In this document: piece after piece, positions 33,958 to 41,954 of the stretch | Position numbering within the stretch: position 1 is the stretch's first letter | Layout: the number at the start of each line of letters is the position of its first letter | Assembly (NCBI RefSeq): GCF_002794255.1 | Contig: NZ_PGGW01000038.1 | Coordinates: 271,713-335,712 of the forward strand | Source of the DNA: Streptomyces carminius | GTDB taxonomy: Bacteria; Actinomycetota; Actinomycetes; Streptomycetales; Streptomycetaceae | DNA length: 64,000 nucleotides | Reading direction: 5' to 3' | Notes under the pieces: generated by a model | What the model was told of the DNA's origin: nothing | The model's input: the letters and a program-made list of their open reading frames with translations, nothing else | Database searches by the model: none | Made by a program: the position numbers and the translations under genes

Positions 33958-34434
33958 TCAGGGATGCATCCGGGCGCCCTTGAGGACCTTGTCGACGGCG
34001 TTGCGCGGCCCGTACACCGCGAGTCCCACCAGATCGAGCAGGCCCGCCGGGACCGCCCGCACCGCCGCCCGGTTGTCGTCGTCGTTGCCGGTGGAGAACA
34101 GGTCCGAGGTGAAGACGGACAGCGGCAGACGGCGGCCGAGGGCACGGGTGTGCGCGGACCCCAGGACCTCCTTCGTGCCCTCGAAGACGAGCACGGGCTG
34201 CCGGAACATCGGCAGATAGGCGGTGCCGTCGGCGTCGGCGTACGGCTCGCCCACCACCTCGGGGTACCCCGTGCCGAGTCCGCTGACCAGGAACGCGGTC
34301 ACGTTGAGGCGCTGCCATACGGCGAGGTCTTCGCGGAGGAGTACGGCGATCTTGGTGTCGAAGCGGACGGCGGGCGGGGCCGGGGTGCCGTCCCCGGTGT
34401 CCGTGCCGCCGGTCCTCCCGTGCTGAGTTTCCAT
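33958..34434 (-). CDS. DUF2000 family protein
   Basis: 158 residues from METQHGRTGG with GGGAGG nine bases before. Family core: VRFDTKIAVLLREDLAVWQRLNVTAFLVSGLGTGYPEVVGEPYADADGTAYLPMFRQPVLVFEG and IFT-like PLSVFTSDLFSTGNDDDNRAAVRAVP. DUF2000 has a peptidyl-tRNA hydrolase-like fold; no activity is known. Adjacent and divergent from an AraC regulator gene, a recurrent pairing. Confidence 0.85.
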   Translation of the reverse strand: METQHGRTGGTDTGDGTPAPPAVRFDTKIAVLLREDLAVWQRLNVTAFLVSGLGTGYPEVVGEPYADADGTAYLPMFRQPVLVFEGTKEVLGSAHTRALGRRLPLSVFTSDLFSTGNDDDNRAAVRAVPAGLLDLVGLAVYGPRNAVDKVLKGARMHP

Positions 34435-34472
34435 GGCCCGCAGCCTCCCGCGCACGGCGCGGCGCGGTCTTG

Positions 34473-34478
34473 TACGTT
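34473..34478 (+). promoter_or_regulatory. Candidate -10 for a leaderless AraC-gene transcript
   Basis: TACGTT followed by six bases and the ATG, no Shine-Dalgarno between. The predicted transcription start would fall on or next to the A of the start codon. Confidence 0.4.
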
Positions 34479-34484
34479 CCTTGC

Positions 34485-35330
34485 ATGGCCGAGATCCATG
34501 CCTGGCGTCCGTCCGTGGCGGGCGTCGCGGAGGTCTTCCACGCGCGCTTCACCGACCACGCCTACCCGATGCACGTGCACGGCACCTGGACCCTGCTGAT
34601 CGTGGACGACGGAGTGGTCCGCTACGACCTGGACCGGCACGAGCACGGCGCCCCCGGCGACATCGTCACCCTGCTCCCGCCGCACGTCCCCCACAACGGG
34701 ACGGCCGCCACCGCGCACGGCTTCCGCAAGCGCGTCGTCTACCTGGACGGGGACCGGCTCGACGAGCGTCTGATCGGTACGGCGGTGGACCGGCCCGAAC
34801 TGCGCGACCCGCTGCTGCGGCGCCGTGTGCACGGCCTGCATACCGCGCTGACGCTGCCCGGTGAGGAACTGGAGGCGGAGAGCAGGCTGGTGCTGATCTG
34901 CGAGCGGCTGGAGGGCCACCTGCGCCGGACGGCCGGCGCGGTGCCGGACCGGCGGGACGCGGGGCTCGCCCACCGGCTGCGCGACCTGCTGGACGCCAGG
35001 GTCACGGCGGGCCTGACCCTGGCCGAGGCGGCGCGGCTGCTCCACGCCCACCCCTCGCACCTGGTGCGGGCCTTCGGCCGGGAGTACGGCATGCCGCCGC
35101 ACCGGTACCTGACCACGCGCCGGGTGGACCTGGCACGCGGGCTGCTGCTGGCCGGTCTGCCGGTGCCGGAGGCGGCGGTGGCCGCCGGGTTCTGCGACCA
35201 GTCGCACCTGACCCGCCACTTCCGGCGGGTGGTCGGGGTCGGCCCCGGGCGGTACGCGCGCCGCGGCCGCCCGGAGCCCGCCGGCGGCCCGGCTCAGAGC
35301 AGGCGCCTGATGTCGCCACGGGCCCGGTAG
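34485..35330 (+). CDS. AraC-family regulator with cupin-like sensor
   Basis: 281 residues (start MAEIHAWRP). The N-terminal AraC_binding/cupin part has FTDHAYPMHVHGTWTLLIVDDG and LLPPHVPHNG. The C-terminal helix-turn-helix pair reads LTLAEAARLLHAHPSHLVRAFGREYGMPPHRYL and VPEAAVAAGFCDQSHLTRHFRRVVGVGPGRY. Probably controls the divergent DUF2000 gene. Its 3' end overlaps the end of the convergent WGR gene by 37 bp. Confidence 0.88.
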   Translation: MAEIHAWRPSVAGVAEVFHARFTDHAYPMHVHGTWTLLIVDDGVVRYDLDRHEHGAPGDIVTLLPPHVPHNGTAATAHGFRKRVVYLDGDRLDERLIGTAVDRPELRDPLLRRRVHGLHTALTLPGEELEAESRLVLICERLEGHLRRTAGAVPDRRDAGLAHRLRDLLDARVTAGLTLAEAARLLHAHPSHLVRAFGREYGMPPHRYLTTRRVDLARGLLLAGLPVPEAAVAAGFCDQSHLTRHFRRVVGVGPGRYARRGRPEPAGGPAQSRRLMSPRAR

Positions 35331-36739
35331 AAGTCGCCGCGGGCGGCCACATGGACCTCGGAGACGACGTACCGGGCGCCGGGAACGCGGATGTCCTTGG
35401 GGAACTGGACGCGCCAGGCGGGGTCGTAGCCGGGGGAGACGACCCGCACCCGGGTGCGGGGGCCCTCCTGGACGCACTCCACGACCACACCGTCCACCGG
35501 TGCGCCGGCGGAGACGTGGACCGTCTCCACCTCCTGCGAGGGCGTGACGCGTTCCCACCCGGTGGCCTTGACGTCGGCGGTGCGGGGCAACTGCCCGCCC
35601 TCGGCCCGGCGGACCGCGCTCTCGGAGGCGTCGACGCAGGCCAGTGAGCCGTCGGTGGTGACGAGGTAGAGACGCTCGTCGCGGTACTGCATGGAGTAGG
35701 CCGAACCGCACCCGGTGCCCAGCTTCCACAGCCGGGTGCCGTCGGCGGTGAAGCAGTACACGGAGGAGTGGTTGTCGCCGGCGAAGACGTACCGGCCGTC
35801 GGGCGAGGCGGCGCAGGAGAACACCGCGGCGTCGCAGCGGTAGCGGGCCCGCACCGCGCCGTCGTCCTTGGCCAGCCGGTAGACCTGGCCCCGACCGGTG
35901 CCGGCGAAGACCTCGTCGGCCTCCTGCCAGCCGAACAGCACCGGCCCCTGGGTGGGAACCGACCACAGGGGCGCGCCGTCGCGGGCCGCGTACCGGGCCA
36001 CGCCGCGGGAGTCGCCGTGGAAGACCCCGTCCTCGTCGCAGCGGACCATCCAGGCGTGGGTGCCGGTGCCCGAGCGGCGCCACTGGAAGTCGTCCTCGTG
36101 GTCGACGGTGGTGACACCGCCCTGGGCGTCGGAGACGCCCAGGAGCCCGTCGTGGATGTCCAGCCAGTAGATGTCGACGTCGGCGGCTATCTCGTAGGCC
36201 ACGTGCGGGACCTTGCCGCCCAGGTCGTAGACGCGGCCGTCGTCGCAGCCGGCGTAGATCCAGAAGTCGTCGGCGACGATGCACTTGACGCCGTCGGGAA
36301 GGCCGAAACGGCTGGTGACCTCGCCGTCGTGGGTGAGGGTGAACACGTCCCCGTCCTGGTTGCCGACCCAGGCGTGGTCGTCGTCGACGAAGACGCCGAA
36401 GGCCGGTGCCCCGGAACGGAACCGCCACAGCACCGGCGCCTGCCGGGCCGTGGAACGGCTGCTGGCGATCTCGCGCCGGGTGACCGGGCGGCGCCCGCGC
36501 ACCCCGCGCACCGCCGGGGCGTAGCCCTTCCGGACCTTCTCGCCGACCTTGCGGGCGGCCACCGCCGCGGCCTTCTCGGCGCTGGCGTAACCGGTGGTGC
36601 GGGTCTGGCCCTGCTCGCCGATCCGGCCGAAGGAGATGGTCACCTCGGTGCCGTGGTGCCGCACCTCGTAGAACTTGTGCGCGCCCGCGCCCTCCTCGGA
36701 CAGCTCCAGATAGGTGGTCGACTCGGTGGCAACGGACAT
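35294..36739 (-). CDS. WGR domain fused to a beta-propeller
   Basis: 481 residues from MSVATEST, with AAAGG six bases before. Residues 1-80 form a WGR domain (YLELSEEGAGAHKFYEVRHHGTEVTISFGRIGEQGQTRTTGYASAEKAAAVAARKVGEKVRKGY), which binds nucleic acids in PARPs and MolR-like proteins. Residues ~100-480 are PQQ/WD40-like repeats (AWVGNQDGDVFTLTHDGEV, IYAGCDDGRVYDL, VFAGTGRGQVYRLAKDDGAV, VFAGDNHSSVYCFTADGTRLWKL, LYLVTTDGSLACVDASESAV). No enzyme motif. Function unknown; possibly a conflict, repair or regulatory adaptor. Confidence 0.85.
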   Translation of the reverse strand: MSVATESTTYLELSEEGAGAHKFYEVRHHGTEVTISFGRIGEQGQTRTTGYASAEKAAAVAARKVGEKVRKGYAPAVRGVRGRRPVTRREIASSRSTARQAPVLWRFRSGAPAFGVFVDDDHAWVGNQDGDVFTLTHDGEVTSRFGLPDGVKCIVADDFWIYAGCDDGRVYDLGGKVPHVAYEIAADVDIYWLDIHDGLLGVSDAQGGVTTVDHEDDFQWRRSGTGTHAWMVRCDEDGVFHGDSRGVARYAARDGAPLWSVPTQGPVLFGWQEADEVFAGTGRGQVYRLAKDDGAVRARYRCDAAVFSCAASPDGRYVFAGDNHSSVYCFTADGTRLWKLGTGCGSAYSMQYRDERLYLVTTDGSLACVDASESAVRRAEGGQLPRTADVKATGWERVTPSQEVETVHVSAGAPVDGVVVECVQEGPRTRVRVVSPGYDPAWRVQFPKDIRVPGARYVVSEVHVAARGDFYRARGDIRRLL

Positions 36740-36936
36740 GACGGGCCTTTCTCCGGGCGCGAGCAGGGAAGGGTGTTGGGTGTGACCGGCTGCCGTGCGG
36801 CCGGTCCGGCGATGTGAGGAACATAGGCGCGGGCACTGACAGCCCGGCCCCGGCAGCGGGTGATCCGGCCTCCCGTTCTTCTTGGAATCCCGGACGATCA
36901 CCGTGCCGACCGGACCGATCCGGGTACGCGCGGCTC

Positions 36937-37368
36937 ATGAACGCATCATGGGAAGTGCTGCCCGAGTCCACCCTCCGGGAAGCCGTCGACCTGCTGGTGA
37001 GACTGGTGGAGGCGGCCGGTGCGGTGATCATCTTCGTGGGCGCGGTCTGGGCGTTCGGACGTTTCCTGCTGGCGGGGGTGCGCGGCGGCGGCGGGGTGGA
37101 GCGTCAGTTCACCAGGATCCGGCTCTCCCTGGGCCGGTTCCTGGTACTGGGCCTGGAGTTCCAGCTCGCCGGGGACGTGCTGCGCACGGCGATCGCGCCG
37201 AGCTTCACCGAGATCGGACAGCTCGCCGCGATCGCCGCGATCCGTACCGCCCTGAACTTCTTCCTCGGCCGTGAGATCGCCAGCGAGCGTGCCGAGATCG
37301 AGCGGGACGGCCGCGGGGAGAAGGGAAAGGAAGGGGCCGGCGGCTCCCGCGCCGCGGTGCCGTCATGA
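36937..37368 (+). CDS. DUF1622 membrane protein
   Basis: 143 residues. Blocks LVRLVEAAGAVIIFVGAVWAFGRFLLA, RIRLSLGRFLVLGLEFQLAGDVLRTAIAPSFTEIGQLAAIAAIRTALNFFLGREI are diagnostic of DUF1622, with three membrane helices. The hydrophilic tail is Lys/Glu/Gly-rich. ATGA overlap with the next small membrane gene points to a two-protein complex. Role unknown. Confidence 0.85.
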   Translation: MNASWEVLPESTLREAVDLLVRLVEAAGAVIIFVGAVWAFGRFLLAGVRGGGGVERQFTRIRLSLGRFLVLGLEFQLAGDVLRTAIAPSFTEIGQLAAIAAIRTALNFFLGREIASERAEIERDGRGEKGKEGAGGSRAAVPS

Positions 37369-37610
37369 CCACCGCGACGCACTGGGCCGCCCTGGCGGTC
37401 ACGGCCTTCGGCCTGGTGTCGGCCGCGGTGGTCCTCGTGGCGGCCCGGCGGCTCATGCCCGCACTGGCCGTCCTGCTGGACTTCCTGATCGCGGCGGGAC
37501 TGCTGCGGCTGGCCGGCGACCCGGCCTGGGACACCGTCGCCGCGGCCGCGGCCGTGGTCGCCGTCCGCAAGCTGGTCACCGCGGGCCTGCGCCTGTCCCC
37601 GCCGCGCTGA
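37365..37610 (+). CDS. 81-aa membrane protein paired with DUF1622
   Basis: Two to three hydrophobic helices (WAALAVTAFGLVSAAVVLVAARRLMPALAVLLDFLIAAGLLRLAG, TVAAAAAVVAVRKLVTAGL). Start overlaps the DUF1622 stop by 4 nt. No named family recognised. Confidence 0.75.
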   Translation: MTTATHWAALAVTAFGLVSAAVVLVAARRLMPALAVLLDFLIAAGLLRLAGDPAWDTVAAAAAVVAVRKLVTAGLRLSPPR

Positions 37611-37710
37611 ACGGGCGGGCACGCGCTGCCCGTCCGGCCCCGCTCTCCGCCGGCCGCCCCGTGAGCGACAATGGTGCGCGCGTTCGGGCCGGAACGGGAA
37701 GCGGGTTCTC

Positions 37711-38289
37711 ATGGCGGGGCACCGGTACCACTGGGCGGGAAGCGGGGAGAACGGACGGAACGGGCAGGGCGAGGAGGACGAGGAGGGATGGGATCCGCAG
37801 TGGTCCGGGGACGGCGGGTCCCGGCTGCGGTTCACCGGCACCGGCACCGGCACCGTCCCGGCCGCGGCGCCGGACCCCGCGCGGCCGCTGGTGAGAACCC
37901 GCCGGGAAGCCCTCGAGGACGACGTGGTGACCCTGGTCAACCAGGAACGCGCCGAGCGCGGTCTGGTACGGCTGCGCACCGAGGAGCGGCTGCGGCTGTC
38001 CTCCCGCGCGCACAGCCGGGACATGGCGGAGCGGGCCTTCTTCAGCCACCTCACCCCCGAGGGCGTGGCCCCCGACGAGCGCATGTCGGCGGCCGGCTAC
38101 CCGTATCCCGCCGCCGAGAACATCGCCGTGCTCGACCCGAACGCCATGGCGGTGGTGGTGGCCTGGATGAACAGCCCCGGGCACCGGGTGAACATCCTCA
38201 ACCCGCTGTTCCGCGCGATCGGCGTGGGCGTGTTCCTGGCCCCGGGCGCACCGGTGGCCTGGTGGACACAGAACTTCGGATACCGGTGA
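37711..38289 (+). CDS. CAP (SCP/PR-1) domain protein
   Basis: 192 residues. Residues 1-65 are hydrophilic and Gly/Thr-rich with no signal peptide. The CAP domain begins DDVVTLVNQERAERGLVRLRTEERLRLSSRAHSRDMAERAFFSHLTPEG, then AGYPYPAAENIAV, MNSPGHRVNILNPLFRAIGVGV and WWTQNFGYR. The His and Glu of the CAP tetrad (SRAHS, AENIA, SPGHR) are present. The absence of an evident signal is odd for a family that is usually secreted. Confidence 0.85.
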   Translation: MAGHRYHWAGSGENGRNGQGEEDEEGWDPQWSGDGGSRLRFTGTGTGTVPAAAPDPARPLVRTRREALEDDVVTLVNQERAERGLVRLRTEERLRLSSRAHSRDMAERAFFSHLTPEGVAPDERMSAAGYPYPAAENIAVLDPNAMAVVVAWMNSPGHRVNILNPLFRAIGVGVFLAPGAPVAWWTQNFGYR

Positions 38290-38414
38290 GACGGGACGGG
38301 ACCGCCTCCGCCCGGGCCCCGCGGCACCCCGGCGGCACGGGAAGCGGGTGTCCGCCGGTGGACACGGGGCAGACGGTGTTCACACCGAGTCATCACTCGA
38401 ACAGGGGAGAGTCC

Positions 38415-38591
38415 ATGCTGGGCATCGTGGCGGCCGTGCTGTTCTTCATCGCGTTCCTGATCAACGCGGCGGAGCTCTCGACGAACGACGTGTTCTCGTC
38501 CACCAACCTCATGCTCCTGGGACTGGGTCTGCTGGCCCTGCACGTGGCAGGGGTCGGAGGCGGCTGGACCGCCCGCAGCCGCAGGCGCTGA
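38415..38591 (+). CDS. 58-aa hydrophobic protein
   Basis: Two membrane helices (MLGIVAAVLFFIAFLINAAE, NLMLLGLGLLALHVAGVG) with a basic tail RSRRR. GGGGAGAG seven bases before ATG. Looks like the small membrane proteins frequent in Streptomyces; no function known. Confidence 0.7.
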   Translation: MLGIVAAVLFFIAFLINAAELSTNDVFSSTNLMLLGLGLLALHVAGVGGGWTARSRRR

Positions 38592-38692
38592 CGAACGGAG
38601 CGGCCGGCGCCGGACGGGTGCCTCCCCGTGCCCGGGCAGGGGCCGCGCGGCCGGGAGGTGACAGTGGCGGAGACGGGGGTACCCGGCCGGAC

Positions 38693-38914
38693 ATGACGGA
38701 ACAGAATCCGGACAAGGACGTCGACGACTGGGTCACGGGAGAGGAACCGGCGACCGGCCCGCAACTGAGCTATCTGCGGACACTCGCCCGGGAGGCGGGG
38801 GAGGATGTCCCCGAGGACCTGACGAAGGCCCGGGCGTCGCAGATGATCGACCGCCTCCAGGGAAAGTCTCCCAGGACGGCCGGCCGGGAGGACGGCGGAG
38901 ACCAGGCCTCCTGA
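38693..38914 (+). CDS. DUF3072 protein
   Basis: 73 residues, MTEQNPDKDVDDWVTGEEPATGPQLSYLRTLAREAGEDVPEDLTKARASQMIDRLQGKS. This is the whole DUF3072 pattern: a ~30-residue helical hairpin (QxSYLxTLA ... AS.MID.LQ) seen alone or as a tail. Probably a small binding module. Function unknown. Confidence 0.85.
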   Translation: MTEQNPDKDVDDWVTGEEPATGPQLSYLRTLAREAGEDVPEDLTKARASQMIDRLQGKSPRTAGREDGGDQAS

Positions 38915-38924
38915 CCTCCGCCCG

Positions 38925-39851
38925 TCACCGGCCCGGCCGCTCCGCACCGCCGGCGGACGGCCGCGGCGGTGGTGCCGGTGGTGCCGGTGGTGCCATGGCC
39001 CAGCGGATCGTCCTGGTCAGGGTCCGGCCCGCCGGGCGTACGGCGGCCTCCTCCACGAAGGGGAGGTACGGCAGCCGCAGCGGGCCGCGGGCCCAGCGGG
39101 GGAGCAGGGTCACGGCACCGGCGGCGAGCACGGCGTACGGCGGGCGCGCGGCCCAGGGCAGCGGAGGCCGCAGGAGCAGGAACCGGGCGGCGTCCCGGGC
39201 CTGCGCCGTGGCCCGCAGCTCGGGACGGTAGCTCTCCAGCCGGGCGGCGAGCCCGGCCTGGTCGGTGGGCGGATCCGGGACCCCGAGCGCGGCGGCCACC
39301 CGGGCGGCGTCCGCGACGTACCCGTCGTAGGCGGCCTCCTCCAGCGGCCGGGCACCGTAGCGCCGGTGGGCCCGCAGGAAGCTGTCGACCTCGGCCGCGT
39401 GCACCCAGCCGAGCAGCCGTGGATCGCAGGCCGCGTACTCCTGGCCGTCCGGAGTGCGGCCGCGCACCCGCCGGTGCGCCGCCCTGACCCGTGCCACCGC
39501 CCGGTGGGCGTCCTCGGCGGTGCCGAAGGTCGTCACCGCCAGGAAGGTGCTGGTGCGCTGGAGCCGGCCCCAGGGATCGCCCCGGTATCCCGAGTGGGCC
39601 GCGACCGCGGCCATGGCCAGTGGGTGCAGGGACTGCAGCAGCAGCGCCCGCAGGCCTCCCGCGAACATGGCGGCGTCACCGTGCACCGTCCGGATCGGCC
39701 GGCCGGGTCCGAACCACCGGGAACCGGGCGACTCGTGGATACGGATCCGGTTCGCCGGCCCCTCCGGTCCCGCCACCCGGGCGAACAGCTCCGCGCCCAG
39801 CCGGTGCCGCACCGCCTCCAGACCGGGGATCCCCGGTATGCCGGTCGCCAT
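38925..39851 (-). CDS. Oxygenase MpaB-family (DUF2236) protein
   Basis: 308 residues. Blocks IRTVHGDAAMFAGGLRALLLQSLHPLAMAAVAAHSGYRGDPWGRLQRTSTFLAVTTFGTAEDA, LLGWVHAAEVDSFLRAHRRYGA and DPPTDQAGLAARLESYRPEL. The His-Asp pattern (HGD, HPLAM, WVHAAEVDS) fits a haem or metal oxygenase like latex-clearing protein and fungal MpaB. A second-strand overlap is avoided: it ends 10 bp past the DUF3072 stop. Confidence 0.85.
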   Translation of the reverse strand: MATGIPGIPGLEAVRHRLGAELFARVAGPEGPANRIRIHESPGSRWFGPGRPIRTVHGDAAMFAGGLRALLLQSLHPLAMAAVAAHSGYRGDPWGRLQRTSTFLAVTTFGTAEDAHRAVARVRAAHRRVRGRTPDGQEYAACDPRLLGWVHAAEVDSFLRAHRRYGARPLEEAAYDGYVADAARVAAALGVPDPPTDQAGLAARLESYRPELRATAQARDAARFLLLRPPLPWAARPPYAVLAAGAVTLLPRWARGPLRLPYLPFVEEAAVRPAGRTLTRTIRWAMAPPAPPAPPPRPSAGGAERPGR

Positions 39852-39889
39852 GCCCGCCACTGTACGCCGCGCGGCCGGTCCGGCCGGAA

Positions 39890-40342
39890 TCAGCCCGGCC
39901 GGCGCGTGATCAGAGGCCGATGGGACTCCTGCAGTCCCCCGGGGAGGTCGTCGGGCGGGAACCACCTCGCCTCCAGGATCTCCCGGGGGTCGATCCGGAG
40001 GGTGCCGCCGACGAGTTCGGCCTCGTAGGCCGCCTCCATCCGCAGCCGGTACCCGCTTCTGAGACGGACGAGTTCGCCGACGCGGACCTCGAGCCCGGTC
40101 TCCTCGCGCACCTCGCGCACGACCGTGTCCTGGAAGGTCTCGCCCCTGGCGGCGTACCCCGTCGGGAGACCCCACGGACGGTCCCGGTGCCACAGGCGGT
40201 GTCTGAGGAGGAGCACCCTGCCCTCCGCGTCCCGCACGACGCCGGTGACACCGGCCATGAACTTGGCGTGCGCGAGCCACTGGAGGCGCCACTGCAGCGG
40301 CCCGCCCAGGAGATGCCACAGCCGGGCGGCCAGTTCTGTCAC
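39890..40342 (-). CDS. NUDIX hydrolase
   Basis: 150 residues from a GTG with GGAGGA seven bases upstream. Nudix box GYAARGETFQDTVVREVREETGLEV matches Gx5Ex7REUxEExGU exactly. The N-terminal LWHLLGGPLQWRLQWLAHAKFMAGVTGVV is longer than the core and includes a hydrophobic patch. Substrate unknown. Confidence 0.88.
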   Translation of the reverse strand: MTELAARLWHLLGGPLQWRLQWLAHAKFMAGVTGVVRDAEGRVLLLRHRLWHRDRPWGLPTGYAARGETFQDTVVREVREETGLEVRVGELVRLRSGYRLRMEAAYEAELVGGTLRIDPREILEARWFPPDDLPGGLQESHRPLITRRPG

Positions 40343-40504
40343 GCTGTGTTCCTCCGGACATGGGGAGCGGACCCGGCACCGGTACGCCGGTCGGCCGGTA
40401 CCGGGAACCGCGGCGGTCCGTTCGACGGCTGTCCCGCCGAGGCTACCCGCACCCGGAGCGGGGGAGTCGGCCGGGCGTTCCGGGCCCGTACACCGCTGTT
40501 CCTT

Positions 40505-40984
40505 CATGCCCGGGGCGCGGGCGGTGCTCCAGGCGTCCAGGGTCCAGGGGCAGACGCCGTCGAACCGCGGAAGGCGCCGTGCGGCTCGGCCGTGGACCCG
40601 TCCGGACTGAGGGAGAGCCAGGCGGCACCCGCGGCGTGCACGGTGCGCAGCCGCTCCCCGGTGAGGGCGGGAATGCCGGAGGGGGAGACGGCGGCGTGGA
40701 CGCCGGTCCCTTGCCGTGGACGACTGGCGTGGTCGGGGCGCTGGAACGGGTCTCCGCCGGTGATGACGGACAGCGAGGTGGGCTTGCCCGAAGGCGGCCA
40801 TCTGCCGTATGAGGTCCTGCGCCGCGGCGTTGTCCGGCTCCCGCGGGTCGCGGTCGGGTACGGCCTCGGCACGGCAGTGCCGGAAGGCCGGCGGACAGGC
40901 CCGGGTGGGCTCCCGGATGACGATGAACGGCCGCCGGCCGGCGTCGTGCCGCTGTCGGCGGGCCGCGCGGACCGCGGCGTTCAC
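40505..40984 (-). pseudogene. Frameshifted, truncated radical SAM/SPASM gene (TIGR04053-like)
   Basis: Start GTG with GGGAGGAAC upstream. First frame: RPFIVIREPTRACPPAFRHCRAEAVPDRDP ... DLIRQMAAFG. The CxxxCxxC motif is broken, reading ACPPAFRHC with two of three cysteines. Second frame: TSLSVITGGDPFQRPD, AVSPSGIPALTGERLRTVHAAGAAWLSLSPDGSTAEPHGAFRG. Back in the first frame: PWTLDAWSTARAPGMK. The SPASM C-terminus is gone. At least two frameshifts plus truncation; clearly inactive. Confidence 0.8.
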
Positions 40985-41046
40985 CGGCGTGTTCCTCCCC
41001 GTGCCCCGGAGCCGTGCCCGGCCCTTCGGGAGGTGCCGGTCAGAGA

Positions 41047-41727
41047 TCAGGCGGGGTGGGCTTCTTCCCAGGCCCGGATGATCGGTGCGGGGATGCGTCC
41101 GCGGTCGGGCAGGTCGTAGCCGTTGGCGCGGGCCCATGCGCGGACGGCCCGGGAGTCGATGTACCTCCCACGGCTGGGGGGTGACACCGGTACGGGGCTG
41201 GTGGGGATGGGGGACGGGGTGAAGGAGGGGCCCGCGTCGAGGAGGCCGACGGGGAAGGCGGGGACCTGTACCCGCCTGCTGAGGGTAGCGGTGAGGAACT
41301 CGGTGAGGGTGCCGTCGAAGGTGTACCAGGTGTGGCCGCGGGCCTCGTTGACGGTGATACGCCAGGTGTCGGGGGCGGTCTGGGGGGTGGTGACCCAGAA
41401 CAGGTGGTTGCCGTTGTCGGTCACCCCGATGGCGAACAAGGTCTCGGGGTTGTGGGGGACGGGGAATGTGTCCTGGTCGCGGCCCTGGGCGAGCTGGGCA
41501 CGCAGGGTGGTCGGCATGGGTCCGGTGAGGTCGGCCCACGGGGTGGGTGCGTGGGGGTGGTGGAGGTGGAGGAAGTCGCAGAACGCGCCGGGTCCGTAGG
41601 CGGCGGCCAGGTGTTTGTAGTCGTCGGGCAGGCGCATGCCCAGGGTGGTCTCCACGGTCGGCCAGTCCACGGCTGGGACGTCGGCGGGTGGGGGGCAGAG
41701 CCGGGTCAGGTCGTCGAGGCCGGTCAT
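41047..41727 (-). CDS. SUKH (SMI1/KNR4) domain fused to Lsr2-type DNA-binding domain
   Basis: 226 residues; GGAGCGATC before the ATG. N-terminal SUKH-type domain: VDWPTVETTLGMRLPDDYKHLAAAYGPGAFCDFLHLHHPHAP, LFAIGVTDNGNHLFWVTT, TWRITVNEARGHTWYTFDGTLTEFLTATLSRRV. After a Pro/Ser linker, the C-terminal ~38 residues (SRAVRAWARANGYDLPDRGRIPAPIIRAWEEAHPA) match the DNA-binding domain of Lsr2, including the RGR minor-groove hook. SUKH proteins neutralise contact-dependent toxins; Lsr2 silences AT-rich foreign DNA. The fusion suggests an immunity factor that also acts at DNA. Confidence 0.85.
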   Translation of the reverse strand: MTGLDDLTRLCPPPADVPAVDWPTVETTLGMRLPDDYKHLAAAYGPGAFCDFLHLHHPHAPTPWADLTGPMPTTLRAQLAQGRDQDTFPVPHNPETLFAIGVTDNGNHLFWVTTPQTAPDTWRITVNEARGHTWYTFDGTLTEFLTATLSRRVQVPAFPVGLLDAGPSFTPSPIPTSPVPVSPPSRGRYIDSRAVRAWARANGYDLPDRGRIPAPIIRAWEEAHPA

Positions 41728-41954
41728 GATCGCTCCGGGATTGGTGGAGGCTCTGGTGTGCTCCGAGGCTGGTGGTCCTGGCAGTCGGTTCGTGTTCGGC
41801 GGGCGGGATGTCGCCGAACACGGTGTGCGGGCGGCCGTCTGTCCGGGTCCCGGCGGGATGTCCACCGCGCCCCGCAGTCGGTGCGCGAGGCCGGGTCCAC
41901 CAGTTGGAAGACGGGCCGGAGCTCCCGCGCCCGGTCCTTGAGGTGGCCGGTGCC

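Noticed and set aside
41728..41954. Toxin C-terminus between Imm11-like and SUKH-Lsr2 genes
   Set aside because: Open frames exist but carry no nuclease or other toxin motif I can recognise.
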